A stretch of 64,000 bases of DNA from Diphasiastrum complanatum (GCA_029204225.1 CM055110.1:40316923-40380922), one strand, 5' to 3'. Positions 11,295-21,565 are shown, counted from the first letter of the stretch. Notes: generated by a model not told the origin, from the letters alone. Numbers and translations are program-made.

Positions 11295-11747
11295 CTAGAT
11301 ATATGTGAGGTCGTCGTCCATGTAGATAGTGGTACCACGTAGCTTAGCTCTGCACCGCAAAGCATCTCGACGGCTCTCGAGGGAGGTGAAACGAAGAATG
11401 AGTGTGGCTGCATCTCTAGTGGTCCTCCATGCGGTGTCTAACACCTCTGTCCTGTGCCCGAGAGTGATGTCGAGAAAGCGTTTAGCTTCAGCCAATGCAT
11501 CCTGTGTATCTAGAACTCCACGAACTCTAATATTGTGGGATTTTTGGTCTCGAGATTTCTCTTCCGAGATGGTGGCTGAGATAACTGAGGAGATGGGAGC
11601 GCTGGGTTTGGTGCCCTTTTTCAAAACTGATGCCCAGGAAAGGGCCTCTTCGTGTTGCTTCTCAATCTTGGTTTCTAGCTCCCGTAGCATGTTGGTGGTG
11701 GATTTCGGAAGCTGCGGCCTGTTTGATTCCGATGGATCGTGAGGCAA
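11295..11747 (-). pseudogene. LINE ORF1 protein (RNA-binding, RRM-like)
   Basis: A 150-residue frame has a charged N-terminal part (LETKIEKQHEEALSWASV), then a compact domain (HNIRVRGVLDTQDALAEAK, LILRFTSLESRRDALRCR). This fits the RRM-like chaperone domain of L1-type ORF1 proteins, which coat the element RNA. It lies just upstream of the endonuclease on the same strand, as expected for ORF1. The frame continues past a stop near 11295 (EERRKAFQAARESGRR), consistent with a truncated or nonsense-mutated ORF1. No zinc knuckle is seen. Confidence 0.6.
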
Positions 11748-11938
11748 CCTTGGACTGCAATAGCTTCTTCTCGTTGACCAAAGAAGTAACCGTTCCTTTC
11801 AGCTGTGAAATTTCATACCGCAAAAATTGGAAATCTGCCTTGAATTGATCAATCTGCCAAGATGAAAAATGTTCAATTGATTTGGAAGGCGTATACGGAA
11901 TATTGGCTGTAGACTGTGGTGCCGTGAAGGAGGAAGAG

Positions 11939-12100
11939 TGAGAGAGAGAGAGAGAGAGAGATTGTGTGTGAGTGTGACATGTGTGTTGTGTTGTGATTGT
12001 GTTGTGAGAGTGTGTTGTAACTTGTGATTGTGTTGAGAGAGAGATATTGATATGTGTGTGTGTGTGTGTGTGTAAAAGAGAGGGAGTGTTTGTGTGTGTG
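11939..12100. repeat. GA and GT/GTGT microsatellites at the 5' edge of LINE copy 1
   Basis: (GA)n at 11939-11960 passes through TGTG-rich sequence to (GT)n at 12052-12073 and again near 12090-12103. It marks the boundary between the LINE and the next hAT remnant. Confidence 0.85.
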
Positions 12101-12228
12101 TGTTACACTAAGAACCTTCAGGCTTCAAGTTTCAACTTTCAACGTTTACATTTGCTATTTTTTTTGAAATCGTTTACTAGTACTTACTATTGAGAATCGA
12201 AATCTTGGTTTCATTTCAATTTTTGTAG

Positions 12229-12727
12229 GTTAATCCTGATGAGATCGATGTGGCAAGGGTTTCAGACTTGCCACCAAGATCACAAGAGGAGGAGGATGTC
12301 TATGCTCTACTCCATCGGGAGGCCTTAGCAGTTGCAGCTTGATTTTGATGCCCGATTCTCCGATTCACTGCATTATATTAGTAGGCTTTTAGTACTTTGA
12401 AGTTTTGTAGATATACTGATAGTAGATTACTAGATTGTAAATTGTAAATTGTAAGTTAAAAGTAATGTCGAGCCTAAGTCTTGATTCCAATTTCCTTGTG
12501 TGCATTGCGCAGGAGTTGCAGCACGCAGGACCAGGAGCGCAGGAGAGGGTCCGAGCCATGCAACAGTCTCAAACACCTTTGAGAGTCCCTCTGGCTCTAA
12601 CTCAGATGAGGAATCCGCCACTAAGGGTGAGGGATCAGATGAGGATGAGGATGTGGAGGATGAGGGTGACTTTGATGATGGGGAGGATGACATTGAGCCT
12701 AAGGACATGCCAGTGCCTCCACGATGA
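12229..12727 (+). pseudogene. hAT transposase 3' remnant
   Basis: A likely exon starts after a TTTTTGTAG acceptor (NPDEIDVARVSDLPPRSQEEED) and runs to a stop at 12340. A second block (12500-12727) ends in a strongly acidic tail (DEDEDVEDEGDFDDGEDD). The Asn-Pro-Asp-Glu-Ile-Asp start and the acidic tail resemble the ends of plant hAT transposases. Only the 3' part is left; the rest was presumably lost or displaced when LINE copy 1 inserted. The family call rests on a short match. Confidence 0.45.
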
Positions 12728-13565
12728 TAGCGTCTGAGGCGGGCAGCTAGAGCCTAGATGGGGGGGGCACTCACTGCTCCGTACTCAACATAGATGATAG
12801 TGGCATACTCTAGGCTCTAGCATAGTAGTTATAAATATTACATATGACACAGACTCATGGGGCCTCAGGCTTGAGCCTTGAGGCTACGCTTGACACTCTT
12901 GTTATTTATGCTCATTGCTTTTACTTTAAACTTTAAAGTTTAAACTTTTGACTCTTGTCTTGAATTGTAATTTTTGATTTGTTACTAGGTAGAAAGAACT
13001 TAGTGCCAAGTGGTCAGTGCATTGTAAGTTCAAAGTTGTAACTACAGTTTATAACTTTATTGTTTATAATTTTTGGAAGTTCTTGGATGTTTGAGACTGT
13101 GATGTGTTGTGTGCAATGCATAGAAGTGTGACTGTTCGTTGTTGACACGTTATCAAGCACCTATAGGCTATTAGAATTTAGTGATTACCATGTGGCAAAT
13201 CGCAATGGGCATGCAAACCTTGAGCCCTCACGAGCCAAACTTCTTGTTCTCTTGGTAGTAAATTAGTAGTAAGTACTTACAAGTTACAAGTTACAAGACT
13301 CTAAAGATCTTAGATGATGAATCATGATGGTCGTGTCTTTGCATACTTCCTGAATGCACCTGGGTCCTGTACTATGTACTATCATCTATGTAGGCTGTGA
13401 ACTTTTAAGCATGCTGCATGATTTCTCAAGGGCCATAAGCTTTGTACTGGCAATGGGCATGAACTGAATCTCGCAACCTAATTAGTAATAACCTATCATG
13501 TGTAAACCCCAAAAACCCTCAAAAACTCATTTTAAAGAAAAAAAAAAACCTAAAAAAAAATTCCC
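12728..13565. other. gene-free 3' flank of the hAT remnant
   Basis: A+T-rich sequence with short self-similar words (CTTTAAACTTTAAAGTTTAAAC near 12931). No gene or RNA is recognised. It probably represents the untranslated end of the hAT copy. Confidence 0.4.
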
Positions 13566-13632
13566 GTTTCGAACCTGAACCAGTCGTTTCAAACGCATTT
13601 CAAAACGACGTACGAAACAAGCTCGTGAAACA
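13566..13632. repeat. second GTTTCGAA/ACGTACGAAAC motif cluster
   Basis: GTTTCGAACC, CGTTTCAAACGCATTTCAAAACGACGTACGAAACAAGC and CGTGAAAC repeat the words of the block at 7120-7220 in the same orientation, including the shared ACGTACGAAACAA core. Confidence 0.6.
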
Positions 13633-13639
13633 TTGATTG

Positions 13640-14280
13640 TGCCTCCCATATAGATGGAGACTACCTTTAGGTTGATCATTGATATGTGGAGAGTCATGGC
13701 ATTTGAAGAGACAAATCCAGCTAGGCATAGATATACATGGTTAGCGTTAGCTCTTGCAACATCCAAAGAGCTAGATGAGTAGGGACTTCAGGTGTCTTGG
13801 TTACTCTCAAGCTTCATGTCTATTGGACTCATTTGGCATTTCCTTATCACATCTTGTAGAGGGGACCCATACCCATCTTACCGTTCATAGATCCTATGTT
13901 TAGGATAGCATGTAGTTATCTAGCCTCTGCCTCTCTGCTCACTACTATGTAAAGAATGGTCATAGAGCCTAGCCATGAGATACCCGATAATAATGGTGTA
14001 GTGTCACACACTAGTTTTTTGGATGGGGTGAATGATATTGGTGTGTTAGAAGGATAGAAGAAAAGAGATGTCAATGACATTGCGGAGAGTGGCCAAGGTA
14101 GGCGATGCAATATCTTCAACATGGATGGGATATTTGGCTTCAAGGTTCTCAATTTGCAACGTGGACAAGAAATCCAGCCTCAAGGTTCTCAATATCTCTG
14201 GCATGGTTGCATTTCAGCCTATCACTGGCTTTGTGCACCATTTCTGGAGTGAAAACGAAAAGCTTAAAGGGTGTGGGTGA
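13640..14280 (-). pseudogene. old, decayed LINE reverse-transcriptase fragment
   Basis: On the minus strand, translated pieces match the LINE copy 1 RT entry region with many changes: FTPSKKLV..LLSGISWLGSMTILYIVVSREAEAR against the corresponding region ending SEAEARRL. It is far more diverged than copies 1 and 2, so it is an older insertion. LINE copy 2 lies directly beside it, past the GA tract. Confidence 0.55.
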
Positions 14281-14282
14281 GT

Positions 14283-14286
<4 letters not shown>

Positions 14287-14340
<54 letters not shown>

Positions 14341-14350
14341 AAAAGAAAAG
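14287..14350. repeat. (GA)n microsatellite and GAAAA tail of LINE copy 2
   Basis: About 25 GA units followed by AAAAGAAAAGAAAAG. On the minus strand this is the pyrimidine tail of LINE copy 2 ((TTTTC)n then (CT)n), equivalent to the TTTC tail of copy 1. Confidence 0.9.
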
Positions 14351-16655
14351 CTTTATTAATGTCTTTTCCATGCCAAAAGGCATATAAGACTAGTAAATGT
14401 ACGTGTCAAGTACGTGGTAACCATAGGAGCGTATGAAACGTCTCCAAAACAGTAACAAAAGTAGCAAATCTAGAGCTAAAGCTATAAAATGAAATAGATG
14501 TGATGCTATAAGAAACATGTGGGAGCATGTATGCTGCTAAAAGTCATGCGTGAGGTATGACGCTATCATCTAGTCTTGTCCTGCTAATGCAGATGCTATA
14601 GAAGGATGTCATACGGCCTGCGACATGAAGGGCCACTGGTGGTCTCTGACGTCGTCTGGGAGGATGAAGAGGTCTCCTCGTGATAGGTCGAGTAGCTCGT
14701 GCTGCAGCATGGGTATGTGTGGGACGCTGTCTCTGGTCTCTGTGGGCAAGTAGGTCATCATCATCGTCATCGTCACCGTCATCAAATCGTCCTCTCCTCC
14801 TGGAGAAGAAAGAAGTGATCTGAGGCTGAGAAACCTGACTCTGCTGGGCTGTCTGATACAAATCATGTCGCAGTATAAACATCTCTCGTATAATGAGTGC
14901 CGCGCATCGGGAATCCTCATAAGCTATGAGCGATTGTAAGGTGACAGGTGTGCCACGGAACAAACAGTGGTATCTCCCTCTGATCTCGTAATATACCGGG
15001 CACCTAAAGATAAAGTGCTCCTCTGACTCCACCTCCTCTAAAGAGCATAACTGGCAAATCCGCTCCTCTCTCGGGGTACCCTGGAATATACCAGCTCAAT
15101 AGCCAATTGATGTGATGATACGCGGAGCTGTCTCGATGTAAATATGAGGCAATGTGATAGTCTCGAGTCCAAATAATGTGGTAAGACTGGGAACCCTGCT
15201 ATGTCAAGCTCAATAAAATGAGTCCAATAGTAGCCGGGTTTAACCCCAAGCTGTCGCCCCCAAGTACGGTCGAGATATGCCCGATATAAGATGCGCCTGA
15301 TATACTGATGAGTACCTGAGGGGAGCTCTGTAATGGAGATACCAAATGACTCAAGGAGGAAATGGGATGCCTGAGAGAACCACGATAGTCGATAACCCTG
15401 GTCATGAAGAAAGTGTGAGGAAACAAGTGCTGTCTGTGTATATCTCATATCCTCATCGGACAGAGCCTGGATTCTCTGAATGTATGCAATAAGCTGGAAC
15501 GCGGCATATATCTGAATGGGTGGAACAACAAACTGTGCAAGAAGGATCTCATGTGGAACCGAGGGCTTCGCCTGAATTATACGAGCTAACATGGTGGTCT
15601 GCAATCGTGAAATGCTGGCCCAATGTGATGAAGGGAGGCCAGTACACCCTGTCTTTGCTGCATATAAGGCTGTGGGGGTGACAATAGTATCAAAGAGTCT
15701 ACAGTTACTGCGAGCATCTCGGATGAGCTTCCTGAAGTAGAACCGCTCAAGCTGAACAAGAGAGGAATGCCCCTTACCAAGTTGGGTGGTGGCAGCCTGC
15801 CGCATGCTGAAGGTAGGACCAGAAAAGAGTATCCCCAAATAGGTATTTGAGGAAACTACCTCTAAGGCTTGTCTCCTGGCGCTGCATGAAGGCTCGAGAG
15901 GTGTTGAAGACCATAACCTTGGTCTTCGCAGTGTTCACCCCCAACCCCCATCTGGTACAAAATCCCTGTAAACAGCCACCCCCGCCACACTATGAGATGA
16001 CTCGCTCTAACTCATCAATATATAATCCAAAGAGAACCGGTGAAAGAGAGCACCCCTGTTTCACCCCAATGGTGCTCCAAATGTGATCAGATAGGCCACT
16101 GCTATGTCAAAAACATCCCAAGACCTTCTCATAAAGAGCCATCACTGCTAGAACAATATCTTAGAGAGTGGTGGGAGATACATGAAAATCAGAGATGAGA
16201 GGTATGGAAGATGGTGATCCCATGAGATAATCCACAACAATATGTCCACCACTGTGAGGGTGACAAGTATAACTGCCAGATTTTGGCCAACAAGTTAGGC
16301 CATTGTAAATGGCTAATTCATGGGCCTCTCCAAATTGCAATAAATGCTCATCGTAAGGGGTAGTAGGTCCCAAGCTGTCCTCTGAAATCCTGGTAACTCC
16401 CATGTCATCGCTGTCAAGGGCATGAACGCGGAGCTGGTCGGTGATGTCATAAAACTCTGATTGTCGTGAAGAGGTTCAGGCATTAAAATCCCCAGTGAGG
16501 AGAATATGCCCCCGCTCTACGAATTTGATAATATTAGGCGATAAATCAAGGTAGGGTGAACCTGTGCCCTCAGCAAAGGACGAAGACTCTGGAGGGAAAT
16601 AACATGCCGCCACAAGGAGGTCCCTGTCCAAACCAATATCCTGCCCAACAATACT
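14351..16655 (-). mobile_element. LINE retrotransposon, copy 2 (internally deleted, 5'-truncated)
   Basis: It is strongly similar to LINE copy 1 from the shared 3' end upstream. The Cys/His domain is at 15032-14544 and the RT C-terminal part at 15838-15038. Near 15973 about 90 bp is missing relative to copy 1 (8945-9035), removing the YADD-coding segment. Near 16160 the sequence jumps by about 1.1 kb (from the copy 1 equivalent of 9220 to 10350) into the endonuclease (16403-16161 and 16745-16476, with GQDIGLDRDLLVAACYF). Similarity ends near 16655. This copy cannot encode a working RT. Confidence 0.88.
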
Positions 16656-17270
16656 GTACATCACAAAATTGTTTGCTCTAAATCTATAAAAGAGGCCTCC
16701 TCCTCCTAGTGGGCGCACTTTTCTGGATGGAGAAATTTCTCTCATATGCTAATGTGTTTTGCTCTCTTGTGTGGTAGAATCTCTTGCTTATTAACGCTAG
16801 TATAATGCTGTCCTAGATTGGTGTTTTGTTGGATCTGATTTCTTGCTTTGTATTCTTGCTAATGTAATGTCTTTCATGCTGGAAATTTGTGGACAGCAAG
16901 CATTCCAGATCCAATAGGCCAAATTGAAGGAGCAAAATCAAGGATTAATGATGCTAGAATGCTCCCTATAGCATACACTATCATTCTAGATAAGGAAGCA
17001 AGTTTCTTTCATGAGGTTCATGTAATTTTCTGCTCACATCCTCTTCATCTTGCTCGCTGTCCTCCATAGCTAGCAGATCCGATCACTTCAAAAGTTTGAT
17101 CTATTCATTAGATGTCGGCAAATTTACAATTTGCCAAGCAATTTACTTTTGCATGTGCAAGTATTATTCCATGCATGTTGCATCCATGTCTTTTGATTTT
17201 TCCAGATTGCTTGCATGTTGCCATAATTGAGGAATAGGATACTCATGTGTATGAGTTCTAGTTTGATGGT
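16656..17270. other. gap between LINE copy 2 and gypsy element 1
   Basis: It contains CTATAAAAGAGGCC near 16684, which could be a TATA box in an LTR remnant, but no TG..CA pair or repeat partner was found. No gene is supported. Confidence 0.3.
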
Positions 17271-18034
17271 GTGATGCATTCCCTTCGTGGTGAGCAGGAT
17301 GTGCCTCCTAAACTGCTGGTTTCAGCTACACATTTGTGTAGGATCCATTGTGAGTACATGTGTGTTTGCTTTCTACTTGATATGTCTACTAATACTAGTC
17401 AAAGTAGCATGCAGTGTGTGCCTACTAGTATTGTTGCCAATTTGGATCAAGAGATTAGGAGGGAGCTTTCAAATGTGTTCATAGATGATCTTCCATATGT
17501 TTTACCTCCTAAGAGGAATGTTGAACGTAAGATTGAATTTATACCCGGATCATGTCCCGTCAATAGATGTCCTTACAGAATGAGTCTTAAGGAGCAAGAG
17601 GAAGTGAGATGGATGGTTGATGATTATCTTGCCAAAGGGCAGATACGACCAAGTTATTCCCTTTTGCCTCTCCGACCATTCTTGTAAAATAGGACGGATC
17701 ATGGCATATGTTCTTGGATTATCGAGGTTTTAACAAGATAACGGTTAAACTTCGATATGCTATGCCACGTATAGACGATCTTCTTGATGCCTTGTCAGGT
17801 GCCACTGTGTTCAATAAAATAGACCTAAAGAGTGGATACCATCAGGTTAGAGTTTTTGAAGAGGATGTACACAAGATTGCCTTCAAAACTCGGTTCGCTT
17901 ACTATGAGTATCTTGTGATGCCATTTGGATTGAGAAATGCCCTACATAAATTCATGATGATGATGAATGATGTGCTCAGACCATATATGGGTGAGTGTGA
18001 AAGATTTCAGATCCTTAAGATCCAATCTACTTGA
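17271..18034 (+). pseudogene. gypsy 1 reverse transcriptase (N-terminal and palm)
   Basis: The first frame (to 17687) has DDLPYVLPPKRNVERKIEF and PYRMSLKEQEEVRWMV, the entry to a gypsy RT. After a one-base shift and a TAG, the second frame has FLDYRGFNKITVKLRYAMPRIDDLLDAL and FNKIDLKSGYHQVRV (catalytic Asp), then [12 protein letters not shown]. It then reads into the solo LTR at 17996, so the FVDD catalytic block lies on the far side of the insertion (18652-18690). Confidence 0.85.
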
Positions 18035-18645
18035 ATGATCTTTGGTTAGAAAGAGAAATACACTACCAATTTCACCAATGTAGAAAAATCAGCATCTACA
18101 CACAATCTGAGATGCAAACACTAATAGAACTTGATCAAACTTGAATGAAATGATTATGTACTGTTGCTGTCCGTACAAAACCAGCAAGCTACTGTATTTC
18201 ACACGTGTGGATCCAAAAATAGCAAATATAGATCATTCTACACATAGAATTGCAAGCAATCACCAAGATAGTGCACCAATGGATAGTAGAACCCAAGAGA
18301 ACCATGTATAAGCATGAAATGAGATAGAGAAGAGAGAAGATGACTCTCTCCATGAGTTACATCCTTTTATAGCAGGTCCAAACCCTATTTGGCCACTTGG
18401 CTTTCCCACCAAAATGCTAACCCTACCAATTTTGGGTCTAGATTCAATGTACCCAACTTATTCAAATTGAATCTACTCAAACTCGCATTCTATCTTTCCC
18501 ACACTTTCAAAAAGTGTTTATTCAAATGAAATTTAGACTAATGAACTTTGAAAAGTCAACCTCTAAGTCTAAAACAAGTTTTGGCCTCAATATGCCAAAT
18601 ATGGAAATATTGCAAAATGTGATGAAACTAGTTGAATCTTTCACA
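17996..18645 (-). mobile_element. solo LTR inserted in the gypsy 1 RT gene
   Basis: The 650-bp insert begins TGTGAAAG and ends CTTTCACA. It is flanked by GTGAG (17991-17995) and GTGGG (18646-18650), a 5-bp target duplication with one mismatch. Removing the insert and one copy of the repeat restores an RT reading of P-Y-M-G-E-F-V-I-N-F-V-D-D. On the minus strand GCTATAAAAGG (18363-18373) is a good TATA box followed by a CT-rich leader, so the LTR is in minus orientation. No internal region remains, which fits LTR-LTR recombination. Confidence 0.85.
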
Positions 18646-18651
18646 GTGGGT

Positions 18652-19820
18652 TTGTCATAAACTTTGTTGATGACATTCTGACAAGAAAGGTGTTGAGAAC
18701 CGTGTTGTTGATGCTATCTCATGTAGTGTATCAAATGTTATTTGTAGTCATCGAAAATGACTTACTGTCTGAGATAAGAAAAGCTCAATAGGAAGATCCT
18801 CATTGTAAGAAAGTCGAAAAATAGGTTAGAAATGGCCGTGCAAAGTCTCAAGAGGGGAGCTCTTCTATGAGATGTTGTGAAAGAGAATCTTACATCTTCG
18901 TCACGATAGCCCCAGTGCTAGTCATCCTGGTGTGGATAGGACCTATGAATTGATACGACGTAAGTTTTGGTGGTCTGGACTTAAGAATGAAGTAAACCAT
19001 TATGTGACACATTGTTTTAAGTGTCAGGGTAATAAGGCTGAAAGGATTAACATGCTTGGATTATTACACATGTTACCTATACCAAAACAGAGATGGGAGA
19101 GTATTTCCATGGACTTTATTACAAGTTTACCGCGTACGCAACATCAACATAATGCTATCCTAGTTGTGGTTGATAGACTTGCTCAAATGGCTCATTTTAT
19201 CCCAAATAATAATAAGATTGATGCACCTGGTACGACTGATGTGTTTATATAGCATGTATTCAGACTTCATGGATTACCTAGATCCATTGTGTCTGATAGG
19301 GATTCTCGTTTTACTGGCAATTTTGGGACCGCAATATTTGAGAAGTTAGAGGTCCAGTTGGGAATGAGTAGTTCTGATCATCTTGAAACAGATGGGCATA
19401 CTGAGAGAGTTAACCAAACCTTGGAAGACATGCTTAGGGCTATGTGAATACAAAGCAAACGCATGGGAACCTTACCTACTATAGTTGGAGTTTGCCTATA
19501 ATGATAAAAAGAATGCATCTACGAAAATAAGTCCTTTCAAGCTAAACTATGGTTTTAGACCAGCTAATCTAGTTACTATAGGTATGCCTCATAAAATACC
19601 TAGTGCTATGGAATTTCCAGCTCACAAGCAACAGATGTTGGAGTTAGCAAAGGAAAATGTACGAGCGGCAATGGATCAAGCAAAAACTTATGCCAATCTG
19701 GATCATACGCCAAGAGAGTTCAAGGAAGGAGACATGGTGTTTCTCAGGATTCCAAAGGACTTGAAAACCCTGAAGACATGGAAGTGTTATACGTTGTCAC
19801 GTAGATATTGTGGACCTTGA
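18652..19820 (+). pseudogene. gypsy 1 integrase
   Basis: After a short RNase H relic (KKGVENRVVDAIS), the integrase zinc-binding and core regions follow. They read HPGVDRTYELIRRKFWWSGL, CFKCQGNKAERIN, SISMDFITSLP (first catalytic Asp) and VVVDRLAQMAHFIP. After a stop at 19251 comes LPRSIVSDRDSRFTGNF (second Asp), then the Glu-containing TERVNQTLEDMLRAM. The frame at 19485-19820 gives the C-terminal domain (EFAYNDKKNASTKISPF, DHTPREFKEGDMVFLRI). Catalytic residues are recognisable, but the frame is broken. Confidence 0.85.
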
Positions 19821-19937
19821 AAAATTATCAAAAAGATTAATAAGTTGCTTATGAATTAGATTTGCCTATTAGTTGTAAGGTTCATCATGTTTTTCATGTT
19901 TTAGCTTCAAAAATGTTTTACATGACGATGATAACTT

Positions 19938-20153
19938 GTGGCTGATGGCCTTGTATTGTTTCAGGAGCATGGGGAGGTGATACATGGACCAGCAAGAGTA
20001 TTGGACCGGAGGCAGAGACAATTGCGGAATCGTTTGCTCCGTGAGTACTTGGTTGCATTGCATGGACGACCTCTTAGTGATGCTACTTGGAAGTCCGCGC
20101 ATGGGTTGCATGCACAGTATCCAGACTTTGCCATCGAGGATGATGTCATTTGA
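19938..20153 (+). pseudogene. gypsy 1 chromodomain-like C-terminal tail
   Basis: A frame with VLDRRQRQLRNRLLREYLV and SDATWKSAHGLHAQYPDF resembles the chromodomain-type tail of plant chromoviruses, which bind histone marks to direct insertion. It comes directly before the polypurine tract. The aromatic cage is not fully conserved, so it may be degenerate. Confidence 0.6.
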
Positions 20154-20165
20154 GGAGGGAAGGGA
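20151..20165 (+). other. polypurine tract of gypsy 1
   Basis: TGAGGAGGGAAGGGA lies immediately before the TG of the 3' LTR, where plus-strand DNA synthesis is primed. Confidence 0.75.
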
Positions 20166-20280
20166 TGTCACATGTACTTTAAATCCCTTTGCCTATTTAT
20201 TGTAGATTGTAAATGGTTAAGTCACTGGCCCGTGGACACAATGAAAATATTAGTTTTCGTGATTGATTCTGAGATGTATC

Positions 20281-20343
20281 ATTGAGGCAGCAAAGTTCAG
20301 GAAACAGAGAGTCTATTGTTGTTTTGTGGACTTCCGCAAAGCA
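20281..20343 (+). pseudogene. 21-codon LINE RT fragment inside the gypsy 1 LTR
   Basis: The translation IEAAKFRKQRVYCCFVDFRK matches the LINE copy 1 RT start (IEEAKYRKERVYCCFVDFRK) at nearly every position (18 of 21 residues over the whole segment). It is bounded on the right by the tandem repeat starting at about 20346. It is in the plus orientation, whereas both LINE copies are minus. Confidence 0.75.
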
Positions 20344-20345
20344 TG

Positions 20346-20600
20346 CGGGGATATCCGGTCCCATGAGAGTCTGTTCGACGAACCGGTCAACGTGACACAT
20401 GTCATATGCTCACTAGGACCAAGCACGGGGATATCCGGTCCCATGAGAGTTTGTTCGACGAACCGGTCAACGTGACACATGTCATATGCTCACTGGGACA
20501 CTTGGTCCAGTGCATGAGTGACAATGGACGGGTCAACAAGACATTTGTCATATGCTCATTGGGAGACTTGGTCCAGTGTATGAGTGACACGTGTCAAAGT
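20346..20600 (+). repeat. 81-bp tandem repeat within the gypsy 1 LTR
   Basis: GGGGATATCCGGTCCCATGA at 20346 recurs at 20428 with near-identity (both continue TTCGACGAACCGGTCAACGTGACACATGTCATATGCTCACT). A third, degenerate copy of the right half is at 20525-20580. Expansion of LTR regulatory DNA is a common way such units arise. Confidence 0.85.
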
Positions 20601-20931
20601 ATGTGTTAGGGTACTGCCAAGGGGCGAGCATCGACTGTGCATGGAGTTTGCCATGTGTTGATATTAGGATGTGTCAGGGTTAAGGGGTGCTTGACGGGAT
20701 ATAGTGTGAGCCTTGTCAGGCATTCCCTATTTTATTCCTATGAAGCTATGGTTGGGAGGAGACTTGTAGCAGAGCTCTCATGTTTGGTTGTTGATCTATG
20801 TACATTTATTGGAGATTAATAAAGTGAAGAATGTGCTAGGTACTTATGTATATTTACTTAGGGTTTTGTGAGCTTGTGTGTAACAAGCGGCCTAATGCCC
20901 AAGGGGCTCAACGGTCTATGTTGTCGTCACA

Positions 20932-21565
20932 GGACCAAGAGTGGGCAAAAGAGAGAATTTACGCTTTGGATGCTTGGGACAACATTGGGGGAAGGAATAT
21001 CCACGTAATCAGATGAGAACCACCTATAACCTTCAAGTAGAGCAGCAGCAACAGCCAATGGGAGTTTAGGAGATATAACAAGAAGCTAATCATGATGTTC
21101 TTCATTTGATGAATGTTTATCTTGGGCAATTGTTATGCTGATAACCTTCTTGTTTCTTGTTTTCTTGATCTATTATGTTGCATATAGATTAGTTAGTTTC
21201 TGTTTCAGATCTGTTTGCCAAAATCGTTTTCAATAGGTAGGAACAGTCATTTTTGTAGGAGCTCTATTGTGCTGCATTCTAATCTTTGCTGAGCATATTT
21301 GGGATTGCATTTAGTGTAGGTAAGTGCTTTCAAGAGTGAACGACACTGAGTGATCCTCTGACAGGCGGGATAATCCAGAAAGATAAAAACCATGCTGTCT
21401 TGCTGAACATTAACCAAGACTTCGATCCATAGAACCATCAGTAAGTCTGGTAACAGATAGCATAAAGAAGAACAAGTGACAGGGTGTTAAACGGATTCTA
21501 AGTAAGAAGAGAATCTGTTCACAGACAGAGAATCTGTGAACAATTATCGAGTCCTCAACAAGATA
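20932..21565. other. spacer between the two gypsy elements
   Basis: No reading frame with recognisable similarity. It may contain untranslated or gag-degenerate parts of gypsy 2. Confidence 0.35.

Larger units (their letters stand above)
7282..11930 (-). mobile_element. LINE retrotransposon, copy 1 (nearly full length)
   Basis: The minus-strand order is ORF1 (11747-11295), APE-type endonuclease, reverse transcriptase and a C-terminal Cys/His region (to 7510). The 3' end on the minus strand is not poly(A): it runs through AAAGC into a (TTTC)n/(CT)n tail (plus strand 7282-7319, GAAA repeats). The same 3' sequence occurs in copy 2 at 14351. The 5' edge is near 11930, where a GA/GT microsatellite begins. 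The main pol frame is broken by a few stops and shifts, so the copy is probably dead. Confidence 0.85.
17271..20931 (+). mobile_element. Ty3/gypsy element 1, broken, plus strand
   Basis: The order is RT N-terminal part, RT fingers and palm, interrupting solo LTR, short RNase H relic, integrase, chromodomain-like tail, polypurine tract and 3' LTR. That is the gypsy order. No 5' LTR or gag is seen, so the element is 5'-truncated. Frame breaks are frequent: a one-base shift and stop at 17680-17695, deletion of most of RNase H near 18690, and a stop within integrase at 19251. Confidence 0.85.
20166..20931 (+). repeat. gypsy 1 3' LTR
   Basis: It begins TGTCACATG straight after the polypurine tract and is taken to end in GTCGTCACA at 20931. 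It contains AATAAAGTGAAG at 20817, a polyadenylation-like signal that is repeated in the related second element at 23763. It also holds an inserted LINE scrap and an 81-bp tandem repeat. The right boundary is inferred from TG..CA symmetry only. Confidence 0.6.

Noticed and set aside
17996-18645. MITE or intron within the gypsy RT gene
   Set aside because: The TG..CA ends, 5-bp target duplication and internal TATA box fit a solo LTR better; it lacks intron splice sites at the exact frame-restoring edges.
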